A model generated the notes under the pieces. The model did no database searches and was not told the DNA's origin. It was given only the letters and a program-made list of their open reading frames with translations. From positions 1 through 64,000 of IMG/VR virus record IMGVR_UViG_3300044946_000175: a stretch of 64,000 bases of DNA. One strand, given 5' to 3'. Source of the DNA: a virus. Shown piece after piece: positions 57,622-64,000 of this stretch. Every line of letters starts with the position of its first letter. The first letter of the stretch is position 1. The position numbers were made by a program, and so were the translations under genes.

Positions 57622-57833
57622 TGATTCGTCCAAAATGGACTACCGCTAAACCGACCCAACCCGGCTGGTACTGGTATCGTCAGGGAGCAGGTGGTGAGAT
57701 AATTGTTTCTCTTCATCAATACAACGATTCATTCATTATACGATTTTCTGGTAACGGCCAGAGCTTTGATTTTGATGAAGTGGTTGCAGAATATCCGGGC
57801 GCTGAGTGGGCCGGGCCGTTAGAAAAGCCTTAA
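57621..57833 (+). CDS. Small hypothetical protein (DUF551-like opening)
   Basis: A 70-residue product behind AAAGGCAAAATA. KPTQPGWYWYR recalls the P-x-x-GWYW opening of DUF551-type phage proteins. Beta-rich. It ends the overlapping chain that began at 56578. Confidence 0.5.
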   Translation: MIRPKWTTAKPTQPGWYWYRQGAGGEIIVSLHQYNDSFIIRFSGNGQSFDFDEVVAEYPGAEWAGPLEKP

Positions 57834-57894
57834 AAATTCCGTCAAGAATCCGTAGCACGATAACCCCATCTTCTGCGAGTGTATTTCCAGAGGC

Positions 57895-57922
57895 TTCTGC
57901 GCTCCATTACTTTCGATAGAAT
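57895..57922 (+). promoter_or_regulatory. Putative promoter
   Basis: TTCTGC at 57895-57900, 16-bp spacer, TAGAAT at 57917-57922, upstream of ATG 57958. Spacing fits the family, -35 is divergent. Confidence 0.35.
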
Positions 57923-57957
57923 AAAACCGATCAATAACCTGAACCTGGAAAGTTCAT

Positions 57958-58467
57958 ATGAATGCTAGACCGAACGCGAAAGAATTGAGAGAAAAGGCTG
58001 CTGAACTCAAAGAGGCAAAGAATGCCATCAAGACGGTGCCTCTTACCGTCGAGAACGTGGATCGTCTGGATGCGACCACTTCAAATGCAAAAGCATCTGC
58101 CAAACCGAAGCCGGAAAAGAAGCAAAAACCACCAAAAGACCCAAAAGACATAAAACCACCCCAACCGCCAGACCCTAACTCCAAGAGAAGTCAGAAAAAG
58201 CTCAAAGGACGGCTCCCGCACGGTTCCAGGTTCGACAATTTCGTTTATGATGGCGAGAAAGTGGAGTGGACGGGGATACTCACAGTTCCTGGATTCGAGG
58301 TATTTAGGGACCGGGCCAATGGCGTGATGACTCTGTTTTCCAGACTTGATAAAGCCTATCGAAGAGCGGCGAAGGAACGAGAGTCTGCCTCACCCGTTCC
58401 ACCATCGCCAGAGCCGAACTGCGAGCAGCACACTGGCAATGATGACCAAAATCGCGATGGCGAGTAG
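57958..58467 (+). CDS. Lys/Pro-rich hypothetical protein
   Basis: A 169-residue product. The N-terminal 85 residues are a Lys/Ala/Pro-rich disordered tract (PKPEKKQKPPKDPKD). Residues 85-140 are folded (LPHGSRFDNFVYDGEKVEW). It may bind nucleic acid. It overlaps an opposing short gene. Confidence 0.5.
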   Translation: MNARPNAKELREKAAELKEAKNAIKTVPLTVENVDRLDATTSNAKASAKPKPEKKQKPPKDPKDIKPPQPPDPNSKRSQKKLKGRLPHGSRFDNFVYDGEKVEWTGILTVPGFEVFRDRANGVMTLFSRLDKAYRRAAKERESASPVPPSPEPNCEQHTGNDDQNRDGE

Positions 58468-58509
58468 TATCGGTAGTTCCAGAGTTGCATATCCAGCTTT
58501 GCGTTTCAT
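58390..58509 (-). CDS. 39-residue TadE/pilin-like membrane peptide
   Basis: A minus-strand ATG at 58509 with GAGGT upstream. RKAGYATLELPILLAIAILV has the E-x-P hydrophobic layout of TadE/TadG-type N-termini, then RLWRWW. It overlaps the 3' end of the plus gene by 78 nt. Too short for a full TadE protein. Confidence 0.4.
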   Translation of the reverse strand: MKRKAGYATLELPILLAIAILVIIASVLLAVRLWRWWNG

Positions 58510-58569
58510 GGATTTTTCTTGACCTCGAAACTTGATGGGCATAGACTTTTGGGGTGGATTAAACGGAAA

Positions 58570-58602
58570 GAGCGAGTTTTCCCGCAAAGAAAAGACTCGC
58601 TC
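58570..58602. terminator. Bidirectional terminator hairpin
   Basis: GAGCGAGT at 58570-58577 pairs with ACTCGCTC at 58595-58602, extended by TTTTC/GAAAA inside. In the minus direction it is followed by TTTCCGTTT, which fits termination after the gene at 58629. Confidence 0.65.
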
Positions 58603-58628
58603 GACCGTCACGTCAGTGTGAGCACATT

Positions 58629-59009
58629 CTATGTGACACACCGACCATAAGCAATTCCACAATTCAAAAATTCTTTGCGTATAGCCTCCAGGTTTGAGGC
58701 GACGGAAATGCCATACATCTGCGGACTGGCGAGCAATAGCGGTATGGGAACCGGCTTGGCGTTGTAGTAGCGGGAGTTCCCCACTACCAGCCAAAGTCGG
58801 CTGGCTGCATTTTCTCGATTGAAAAGAGGGAATGCTATCGGTTTGTTGAGGTGACGGGTGGGTGAATTTATTTCACTGGCTTTGTCCAACTGTGCAAGCA
58901 GTTCCATGCGTTCGGGGGTAGGTGGCTGGCGCTCCTTAATAGAGCATGGAGTCGTGGGGGTCAGCATGGGCTGGCGTCCGGAGCGACTGTAAACAAGACT
59001 CCGGACCAA
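58629..59009 (-). CDS. Minus-strand hypothetical protein, start uncertain
   Basis: A frame of up to 126 residues; ATGs at 58967 and 58907 are alternatives, none with a clear ribosome-binding site. The C-terminal 90 residues look folded (LWLVVGNSRYYNAKPVPIPLLL, SVASNLEAIRKEFLNCGIAYG). A terminator lies just beyond its stop. No family is recognised. Confidence 0.4.
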   Translation of the reverse strand: MVRSLVYSRSGRQPMLTPTTPCSIKERQPPTPERMELLAQLDKASEINSPTRHLNKPIAFPLFNRENAASRLWLVVGNSRYYNAKPVPIPLLLASPQMYGISVASNLEAIRKEFLNCGIAYGRCVT

Positions 59010-59043
59010 ACGAAAGCGAGGATGAGGGGTGACGCATTCGTGA

Positions 59044-59098
59044 AGTAGCTCCGTATCGTTTCAAGATCATTTAAATCTTGGAATGGTACGGGGCTACT
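59044..59098. repeat. Long rod-like inverted repeat
   Basis: AGTAGCTCCGTA (59044-59055) pairs with TACGGGGCTACT (59087-59098) with one wobble. Inside, CAAGAT and ATCTTG form a second helix. It is a candidate terminator, small RNA, or cleavage site upstream of the HNH gene. Confidence 0.45.
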
Positions 59099-59176
59099 CC
59101 GCTCAGAATCCAGGATCAACATTCCATTTCAGAGTTGGTTGTGTTTAGCTTTGTGTGTTGGAAGTGAGGTGTTTTG

Positions 59177-59734
59177 ATGGATGCAGTACAATATGCGAAA
59201 TACCTAAGATCGGATCATTGGATTGAGTTCAGCAGTCATGTCCGGAAGAGTCGATGCTTTTGTTGTGGTGTTGAGAAGACTGGTTTGCACGTCCATCACA
59301 TAACATACGAACGTGTTGGGAAAGAACTGGAACAGGATGTTGTGACAGTATGTAATGGATGTCACATCAAAATCCACAAGAGAGTCAAGAGAGGAACCAA
59401 ACTTGAAGATGCACATTTTGTCGTCAAGAAGTCGATGACGAGTCGAGAGGGACACCTGGTCGGGAAGTGGTGTTCGTGGCCGCGCCTTTTGAATCCGTCA
59501 CTACAACAAACCATCGGCAAGTTGAAAGCCTTTCTAGTTCTCAAGGGTCTTTTGGAAGATGGGAGGGCATCAAAGCTCGCATACCGCTTGAAGTTCGCTC
59601 GGGTAGTAAATGGTAAAGAGAGATGGCACAAAATGCGGTTCATTGATATGGCGAGAGCGGATCGTAAGATATGGAGGTGTAGGCAACAAGGAAAGGCAAT
59701 TTATCCATCGCTCCGCAAACGCGCTCTTATTTGA
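59177..59734 (+). CDS. HNH endonuclease
   Basis: A 185-residue product from ATG 59177 (GAGGTG 7 nt upstream). CFCCGVEKTGLHVHHITY and VTVCNGCHIKIHKRV form the HNH core: paired Cys knuckles, HH as catalytic-type His, and a final C-x-x-CH. The C-terminal half is basic. It is not closely similar to the other HNH genes in this window. Confidence 0.78.
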   Translation: MDAVQYAKYLRSDHWIEFSSHVRKSRCFCCGVEKTGLHVHHITYERVGKELEQDVVTVCNGCHIKIHKRVKRGTKLEDAHFVVKKSMTSREGHLVGKWCSWPRLLNPSLQQTIGKLKAFLVLKGLLEDGRASKLAYRLKFARVVNGKERWHKMRFIDMARADRKIWRCRQQGKAIYPSLRKRALI

Positions 59735-59744
59735 AAAGGCAAAA

Positions 59745-60221
59745 ATGAAAATTCAACTCTTCTTCGATGGCGGATGTACTCCCCGTAATCCAGGAGGAAC
59801 CGGTACGTGGGCCTACGTCATCAAAGGTCTGACTGAAGCCGACGTGGAAGGGTACGGTGCATTACAGGCTTCTCCCAAGATGACCAACAACGTCGCGGAG
59901 TACGTGGCGCTTGGGAAGGGTCTGCGATTTCTGGCCGACTACCAGAGTACCGACGCGGCAAAGGTCTTGACGAGCCTGGAGATAAGAGGCGACTCCAAGC
60001 TGGTTGTAAACCAACTGACCGAAGAGTGGAAGTGCAACAAGGAACATCTTCAGAAGCTTCGTGCGCGCTGTTGGGAGTTGTTGGAGCAGATCAAGTGTTC
60101 GTGGACTACGGAGTGGATTCCTCGTGAAGAGAACTCACGAGCCGATGCTCTGGGTCACAAGGCTTATACCGAAGCGACCGGACAGCCTTATCCCGATACG
60201 ATCAACGGCAGGCGGATATAA
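59745..60221 (+). CDS. RNase H-like protein
   Basis: A 158-residue product from ATG 59745 behind AAAAGGCAAAA; upstream frame belongs to the HNH gene. LFFDGGCTPRNPGGTGTWAYV (first Asp), NNVAEYVALGKGL (Glu), IRGDSKLVVNQL (second Asp) and EENSRADALGHKA (last Asp) give the full RNase HI active-site set. The enzyme removes RNA from RNA-DNA hybrids during replication. Confidence 0.85.
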   Translation: MKIQLFFDGGCTPRNPGGTGTWAYVIKGLTEADVEGYGALQASPKMTNNVAEYVALGKGLRFLADYQSTDAAKVLTSLEIRGDSKLVVNQLTEEWKCNKEHLQKLRARCWELLEQIKCSWTTEWIPREENSRADALGHKAYTEATGQPYPDTINGRRI

Positions 60222-60446
60222 ATGGACGATCCTTATTATGAGGTTCGGAGCGAGATTGAAGCCCATGAGAAGTTGCTGAAGTCCCATCCTGATTGTCAAA
60301 GGATGTGGGATGTCTGGGTCGCCCACCCCGACAAAACCAAGAGTGCATTGAATCCTCGTGAGATGGCTGAAGTCTGGGGCGTTTCGGAGTTGAGGCGGCA
60401 TCCTCTATTTGTGCGGTATATCGCGGGTAAGATGGGAGCGGTTTAG
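60222..60446 (+). CDS. Small hypothetical protein
   Basis: A 74-residue product starting right after the RNase H stop. Helical (EVRSEIEAHEKLLKSHPDC, LNPREMAEVWGVSELRRHPLF), the latter resembling a winged-helix recognition segment. Function is unknown. Confidence 0.5.
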   Translation: MDDPYYEVRSEIEAHEKLLKSHPDCQRMWDVWVAHPDKTKSALNPREMAEVWGVSELRRHPLFVRYIAGKMGAV

Positions 60447-60476
60447 CGGCAAGTCGATAAGAACCTAACTAATAAC

Positions 60477-60504
60477 TTGCCTTTTCATCTTCCTGTGTTA
60501 AAAT
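60477..60504 (+). promoter_or_regulatory. Phage promoter TTGCCT-N16-TAAAAT
   Basis: TTGCCT 60477-60482, 16-bp spacer, TAAAAT 60499-60504. The ATG at 60512 is 7 nt away, so the transcript is predicted leaderless. No left arm is present here. Confidence 0.7.
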
Positions 60505-60511
60505 CCCGACA

Positions 60512-61195
60512 ATGGAACTTTCCGAGCAAGTCTGGTGGGAAGTAGAAGCCGACAACGGTAAGTGGGCAGGTCTGGTCGATCCGACCTGGATCACTTCCAC
60601 AGTGATTGCTCTGTGTCAGCAGATCGAAAAGAGTAAAGACGCCTCGCTCCTGCCGATCCTGGCCGATGCGCTCCATATGGATGCTGGTTGTGAGGATGCA
60701 CTGTTGTTGAAGTTCTTGCGCGAGAACGTGGTCATTAGAATCGCGAGTATAAATGGGCCAATGGGATCTTATAAATGTCGTAGAGATAAAGGCATGTCCC
60801 GCGAAGTCATCGCCAGTCAAATAGGCAAATTGAGTCGTTTTTTTGATGGTGGTGATCATGTGTTTATTGACGATTGGAAAGCTTACCAGGACGCCAAGCG
60901 AAAGCACTATCTCGCGCAGGAGCAGTGCAAAAACTATCTCACGAATCCAGACATCAAGGCCGCTCTCCTGGCGCTCCCTCATCCCCATCCGGCTTTTAGG
61001 CAAAGTAAGAAATGGTGGGATTATTGCTGCTGGTTTACTGAAAAGCGGCTCTATCCGACTCTGCTTCGCAAATTGAAGGAATTGATGAAGGAGAACAAGA
61101 GTTTTGCCGTAGTGGTTGAGGAATCGAAGCACGAGAGAGTCGCCACTGCTCCGCTTGTGTCTGGGCAGAGAGTGTTAGACTGGGATGATGTTTAG
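60512..61195 (+). CDS. Protein with Gemmata-type ILADAL..DAGC module
   Basis: A 227-residue product. Residues 25-70 (TSTVIALCQQIEK, LPILADALHMDAGCEDALLLKFLRE) match a module I know from Gemmata-like planctomycete proteins, usually followed by a segment on the theme HVRGCWVVDLL. Here the continuation is different. The C-terminus is helical and charged. It is the best host clue in the window. Function is unknown. Confidence 0.6.
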   Translation: MELSEQVWWEVEADNGKWAGLVDPTWITSTVIALCQQIEKSKDASLLPILADALHMDAGCEDALLLKFLRENVVIRIASINGPMGSYKCRRDKGMSREVIASQIGKLSRFFDGGDHVFIDDWKAYQDAKRKHYLAQEQCKNYLTNPDIKAALLALPHPHPAFRQSKKWWDYCCWFTEKRLYPTLLRKLKELMKENKSFAVVVEESKHERVATAPLVSGQRVLDWDDV

Positions 61196-61226
61196 AGTAT
61201 TGGAGAATAAAAGGCAGAATTTTAAT

Positions 61227-61254
61227 TTGCCTTTTGTGGTTTGGGGAGTAAGAT
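61227..61254 (+). promoter_or_regulatory. Phage promoter TTGCCT-N16-TAAGAT
   Basis: TTGCCT 61227-61232, 16-bp spacer, TAAGAT 61249-61254, 6 nt to ATG 61261 (leaderless). AAAAGGCA (61209-61216) is the left arm. Confidence 0.75.
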
Positions 61255-61260
61255 GAATTT

Positions 61261-61485
61261 ATGAAACAATGTACCAAACTCGTCTGTAAGCAGACCTTCT
61301 CATTTAAAGTCGATGGAGAAGGCAGAGTTACTACTTTTCGAGAAGGGCAGGAATTCTGGATAACTAATACGGAGACGCATCAAAAGAACAGCGGAAGTGT
61401 GAACGTGGCGAGAAAAGGTCAGAAGTGGGGCTACAGTTTCACTGCGGAGCAAGTTACTCAGTTTTTTGTGGAAAAGGAAGATTAA
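61261..61485 (+). CDS. Small beta-rich protein
   Basis: A 74-residue product, probably read from a leaderless mRNA. Strands FSFKVDGEGRVTTFREGQEFWI and GYSFTAEQVTQFFVE. No family is recognised. Confidence 0.5.
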   Translation: MKQCTKLVCKQTFSFKVDGEGRVTTFREGQEFWITNTETHQKNSGSVNVARKGQKWGYSFTAEQVTQFFVEKED

Positions 61486-61489
61486 TAGT

Positions 61490-61708
61490 TTGCCTTTTCT
61501 GGTGTTGCTTCTGGCCAGATGGCAGACCCAAAATGGAAAGCATTGGCTGGAGCTTTATCGGGACGGCGACAGCTACTACTACAGAGGAGACGACTGCGGA
61601 GGTGTCCTGGGCCGTCTGCCTGGAACTGAGGTTGCTATTGCCAAGATAGAAGCTGGAGCAGTGAGTTGTCTCAAGAGTGATTTTCCTAGCACAAAGAAGG
61701 TGAAGTAA
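61490..61708 (+). CDS. Small hypothetical protein
   Basis: A 72-residue product from TTG 61490 (GGAAG upstream). GTG 61466 would overlap the previous gene. GKHWLELYRDGDSYYYRGDDCGG is a beta pattern. Its stop overlaps the next start (TAATG). The start is uncertain. Confidence 0.4.
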   Translation: MPFLVLLLARWQTQNGKHWLELYRDGDSYYYRGDDCGGVLGRLPGTEVAIAKIEAGAVSCLKSDFPSTKKVK

Positions 61709-61923
61709 TGGTTGGAATAGATACTGCTGGTTGTGCTGTACTTGAAGGTCTGGTCGAGAAGCATGGCTTGTCTGGAGTCGTCGCGGTACTGAGTGATATT
61801 TGCTCCGTAAAAGTAGAAGAGGCTGAAATGCCACTAAAGGAAGGGTGGATTATGCTGAGTCGTGCGTTTTATCTGCTTATCGATACGTGTCATAAGTACA
61901 AATTACCAGGAGTTGAGCGATGA
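61708..61923 (+). CDS. Small hypothetical protein
   Basis: A 71-residue product in a TAATG overlap and ending in an ATGA overlap. Helical (VLEGLVEKHGLSGVVAVLSDIC). The GLSGVVAVLSDIC core is a pattern common in planctomycete small proteins, in my recollection only. Confidence 0.5.
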   Translation: MVGIDTAGCAVLEGLVEKHGLSGVVAVLSDICSVKVEEAEMPLKEGWIMLSRAFYLLIDTCHKYKLPGVER

Positions 61924-62468
61924 CAAAGAAAGAACTAGAAGTTCTGGAACGAATCGAAGAAAAGGCGCACGTAGCCCAACAGACAATCATACGGACGCGA
62001 GACAAGAAGAAGTGGCGCTTGCAGGAATTAGCGGAGAAGAAGATCGATGCTCAAATGGAGGTGGAGTTCGGTAAGCGCATCGAGAAGGCTGTTACTACTT
62101 ATAACGATGCGCAGGTCGCGGTCAAGAAAGCTCGCATTGAATTCGCCACGGCGAACGCGCCATTTCTCATTGGCACGAAGATGGTCAAGTGGGATAAGAA
62201 GTATAACTGCTGGTTGAGTAGTTCGACCACCCCAAACCCCATCGTCGAGCTTGCTGCTGGTGTCTTCGACGTCGTTACTGATGACACCGTTTTTCCTGAA
62301 GGTATGTCTCAGTACAAGAAGCCGCGAGTCGGTTCGTATATCATTCGACTCACGCGCAAGGACGGTACGCTCGGCATCAAGTTCGAGCAGCTCATTCTTG
62401 ACGGTTACAGAAAAACAACGGACTGGCTTCCCGTAGGCAAAAAACCAAAGAAAGAGAAGGCAAAATAA
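61920..62468 (+). CDS. Coiled-coil protein with C-terminal beta domain
   Basis: A 182-residue product in an ATGA overlap. Residues 1-80 form a charged coiled coil (ELEVLERIEEKAHVAQQ, KKIDAQMEVEFGKRIEK). Residues 90-165 are beta-rich (GTKMVKWDKKYNCWLSS). Lys-rich end. No family is recognised. Confidence 0.5.
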   Translation: MTKKELEVLERIEEKAHVAQQTIIRTRDKKKWRLQELAEKKIDAQMEVEFGKRIEKAVTTYNDAQVAVKKARIEFATANAPFLIGTKMVKWDKKYNCWLSSSTTPNPIVELAAGVFDVVTDDTVFPEGMSQYKKPRVGSYIIRLTRKDGTLGIKFEQLILDGYRKTTDWLPVGKKPKKEKAK

Positions 62469-62725
62469 TGGTTTTTGAAATTGGTAAAAACTATCTGTTC
62501 GAATCGATCACCAGTAACCTTTATGTAGGTCGCTTAGTCGAGGTTGGTTTCAGCGGTGAAGTGTTACTGGAAGACGCGGCTTGGATCAGCGAAACGGGTA
62601 GGCTCAATGAGTTTGTTCGTACCGGAAGCGCTGAAGGAATGGAGGTGGAATTAATAGGCACAAAAGGACTTCGATACGCTTCGTGGAATCCTTGGCCGCA
62701 TAAACTTTTCGAGGAGACGATTTAG
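62468..62725 (+). CDS. Small hypothetical protein
   Basis: An 85-residue product in a TAATG overlap behind AAGGCAAAATA. Beta-rich (GRLVEVGFSGEVLLEDAAWI), possibly a small barrel. It overlaps the next start by one base (TAGTG). Confidence 0.5.
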   Translation: MVFEIGKNYLFESITSNLYVGRLVEVGFSGEVLLEDAAWISETGRLNEFVRTGSAEGMEVELIGTKGLRYASWNPWPHKLFEETI

Positions 62726-63021
62726 TGTTTCCTTCTGATTTTTTGCCAGAACATCTTACCAGCACTGTGCTGGCTTTGTGTGATGTCGTATCGACGGACA
62801 GAGTGGTCTTTCCTATTTTGGCAGATGCTTTGCAGGATGCAGGATGTGAGAATGAACGTATGTTGGAATTTTTGAGGACCGACAATCATCCTGAGATTGA
62901 TTCGATTTTTTCAGGAGAAGTTAGATACGGGTCATGGTCAAGGTCAAGGTCAGGGTCAGCAGGGTCAAGGTCAGAGTCAGCAGGGTCAAGGTCAAGGTCA
63001 TGGTCATGGTCATGGTCATGA
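62725..63021 (+). CDS. Gemmata-type module followed by a hexanucleotide-repeat tail
   Basis: A 98-residue product from GTG 62725. Residues 7-50 (LTSTVLALCDVVSTDR, FPILADALQDAGCENERMLEFLR) are a second copy of the module seen at 60512. The C-terminal 30 residues are a Ser-Arg/Ser-Trp run encoded by GGTCAN repeats. In the next frame the same DNA reads Gly-Gln/Gly-His and closes at 63029-63031, so a frameshift is possible. Confidence 0.5.
   Translation: MFPSDFLPEHLTSTVLALCDVVSTDRVVFPILADALQDAGCENERMLEFLRTDNHPEIDSIFSGEVRYGSWSRSRSGSAGSRSESAGSRSRSWSWSWS
62933..63020 (+). repeat. Tandem GGTCAN hexanucleotide repeat
   Basis: About fourteen units of GGTCAA, GGTCAG or GGTCAT, with two interruptions (CAG and AGTCAG). 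Length multiples of six keep the frame; slippage would change the tail length. Confidence 0.75.
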
Positions 63022-63042
63022 ATATTACTAAGAGGCAAAATA

Positions 63043-63354
63043 ATGGTTGTCTTATGCATCGACGGTCTGAACACCGGTGAATCGACTCCGTTCGACGGTC
63101 AGTACGTGCAGGAGTACGATCCGTCGAAGCAGGGATTTGATCCGACCGGAAGGCCGATGCTGTGTCATCTGGCTACTACTTCCGATCCTAACAAGGCGCT
63201 ACAGTTCAAGGATTGCGTGGAGGCACTGGAAGCATGGAAGTTGGTGGATTCCAGGAATCCCGTGCGGGCAGACGGACAGCCCAACCGACCGCTGACGGCA
63301 TTTAGCGTGCTGGTGATCGATCTGGAGAAGGCGAAGGAAGGACTCGTGCTATGA
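63043..63354 (+). CDS. Hypothetical protein
   Basis: A 103-residue product behind GAGGCAAAATA. FDPTGRPMLCHLATTSDPNKALQF is a mixed pattern. The C-terminus (LTAFSVLVIDLEKAKEG) has a strand-helix end. It ends in an ATGA overlap. Confidence 0.5.
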   Translation: MVVLCIDGLNTGESTPFDGQYVQEYDPSKQGFDPTGRPMLCHLATTSDPNKALQFKDCVEALEAWKLVDSRNPVRADGQPNRPLTAFSVLVIDLEKAKEGLVL

Positions 63355-63587
63355 AACTCATGAGTTTGAAAGACACGAACTACAAAAATCTGAATTCGTG
63401 GTTGCGCGCGACAATCTTGCGCTTTGCAAAAGCCGAAGTCGAGGATTCTTGGAAGAGTTCTCGCGACCCTGAATGTTTTTCATTAATTGAAGAGGAACTG
63501 CGAGCGGCTGAACACGAACTCAAGTCCGTCTTGGCTTGTGTGGATGCCGTCATAGATCACGACCTTCGCGCGAGGTTTTCGGCATGA
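63351..63587 (+). CDS. Small helical protein
   Basis: A 78-residue product in ATGA overlaps at both ends. Mostly helical (LNSWLRATILRFAKAEVED, LIEEELRAAEHELKSVLACV). Function is unknown. Confidence 0.5.
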   Translation: MKLMSLKDTNYKNLNSWLRATILRFAKAEVEDSWKSSRDPECFSLIEEELRAAEHELKSVLACVDAVIDHDLRARFSA

Positions 63588-63958
63588 GCAAACTCATTGG
63601 TATTATCGATTATCGGGACGGCTGGATGTGCGTCAAAACTACTGACAACGATCTGGACAAGCCGCAGAAGTGCATCAGTTGGTGGCCCATCGAGCGTGAG
63701 TATCCTGGCGAGCGGAACGTTCTGGATCTGACCGGCAATGAGGCCGAGATTGAAGACGGACTGGTCATGTTCAGAATGACCAAAGAAAAGGCATGGAACT
63801 GGGCGAAGCGGCGACCGCTGTCGGATGGCGGGAAAACCTTTCCTATTGCTACGGAAGTGGTTCCTATTGTTTGCCCAAAAGTGCGCAAAGGTATTTCTAC
63901 TCGCTATCGCCTGGGGCGGTGGGAGAAGGGTTTGCGGAGCGGCTGGACGGTGGCTTAA
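63584..63958 (+). CDS. Hypothetical protein
   Basis: A 124-residue product from ATG 63584 (ATGA overlap). Beta-rich N-terminus (LIGIIDYRDGWMCVKTTDN), Trp-rich, basic C-terminus. No family is recognised. The last 42 bases of the window hold no further gene. Confidence 0.5.
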   Translation: MSKLIGIIDYRDGWMCVKTTDNDLDKPQKCISWWPIEREYPGERNVLDLTGNEAEIEDGLVMFRMTKEKAWNWAKRRPLSDGGKTFPIATEVVPIVCPKVRKGISTRYRLGRWEKGLRSGWTVA

Positions 63959-64000
63959 TATTTTTGGAACAATCCCTAGCTAAGTGTTGGTTGGTTAATT

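Larger units (their letters stand above)
58468..59176. other. 700-bp interval without a plus-strand gene
   Basis: It holds the 5' part of the TadE-like minus gene, a bidirectional terminator (58570-58602), a minus-strand frame of up to 126 residues (58629-59009) and a rod-like hairpin (59044-59098). No plus-strand frame of useful length is seen. Confidence 0.5.

Noticed and set aside
62933-63020. Iterons of a replication origin
   Set aside because: The hexamers lie within a reading frame, with no AT-rich or DnaA-like neighbour.
1-64000. Terminase, integrase, polymerase or tRNA genes
   Set aside because: None could be recognised; they are probably outside the window or too divergent to see by eye.

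Overview
The window reads as a continuous piece of a tailed-phage genome (head and tail structural genes, no bacterial housekeeping genes, compact gene packing with ATGA and TAATG overlaps). Clues to the host are planctomycete-like. Two genes (60512 and 62725) carry an ILADAL..DAGC module that I recognise from Gemmata-type planctomycete proteins. Several secreted proteins in the tail region also have planctomycete-style signal peptides. A phage of a Gemmata-like planctomycete is the best inference; no terminase, integrase, polymerase or tRNA was seen here.

Layout. 1-7932: small plus-strand genes (HNH endonuclease, zinc ribbons, secreted and membrane proteins) ending in a multi-domain glycan-handling protein (4280-6292). 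7946-34135: head and tail module. It holds a Mu gp29-like portal fused to a ParB/sulfiredoxin-like domain, a huge acidic repeat protein, a Mu I-like protease/scaffold, a small coat-associated protein, the major capsid protein, a cluster of capsid- and portal-derived paralogues, a putative tail tube, a tail assembly chaperone with a canonical -1 slippery heptamer, a tape measure and tail proteins. 34377-52327: tail tip, two adhesins built from the same GY-repeat family, a putative hub, a methyltransferase, membrane and secreted proteins, a cysteine peptidase-like protein and a glycosyltransferase/sulfotransferase-like fusion. 52563-63958: many short accessory genes (DUF932, DUF262, HNH, RNase H, Gemmata-type module).

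Mobile genes are scattered through the structural module: a solitary TnpB (26205-27299), a homing endonuclease beside the capsid gene (20307), and two paralogous minus-strand HNH endonucleases (24263, 38133). Small minus-strand genes at 14274-15229 and 34122-34334 look like independently transcribed cargo.

Regulation. A recurring promoter, TTGCCT-N16/17-TAAGAT or close variants, is seen at seven or more sites on both strands. Its -35 is usually the right arm of an AAAAGGCAA/TTGCCTTTT inverted repeat. At several sites the start codon lies 6-7 nt after the -10, which predicts leaderless mRNA. The reverse complement of the same word (AAAGGCAAAA) precedes at least twelve start codons as an SD-like leader.
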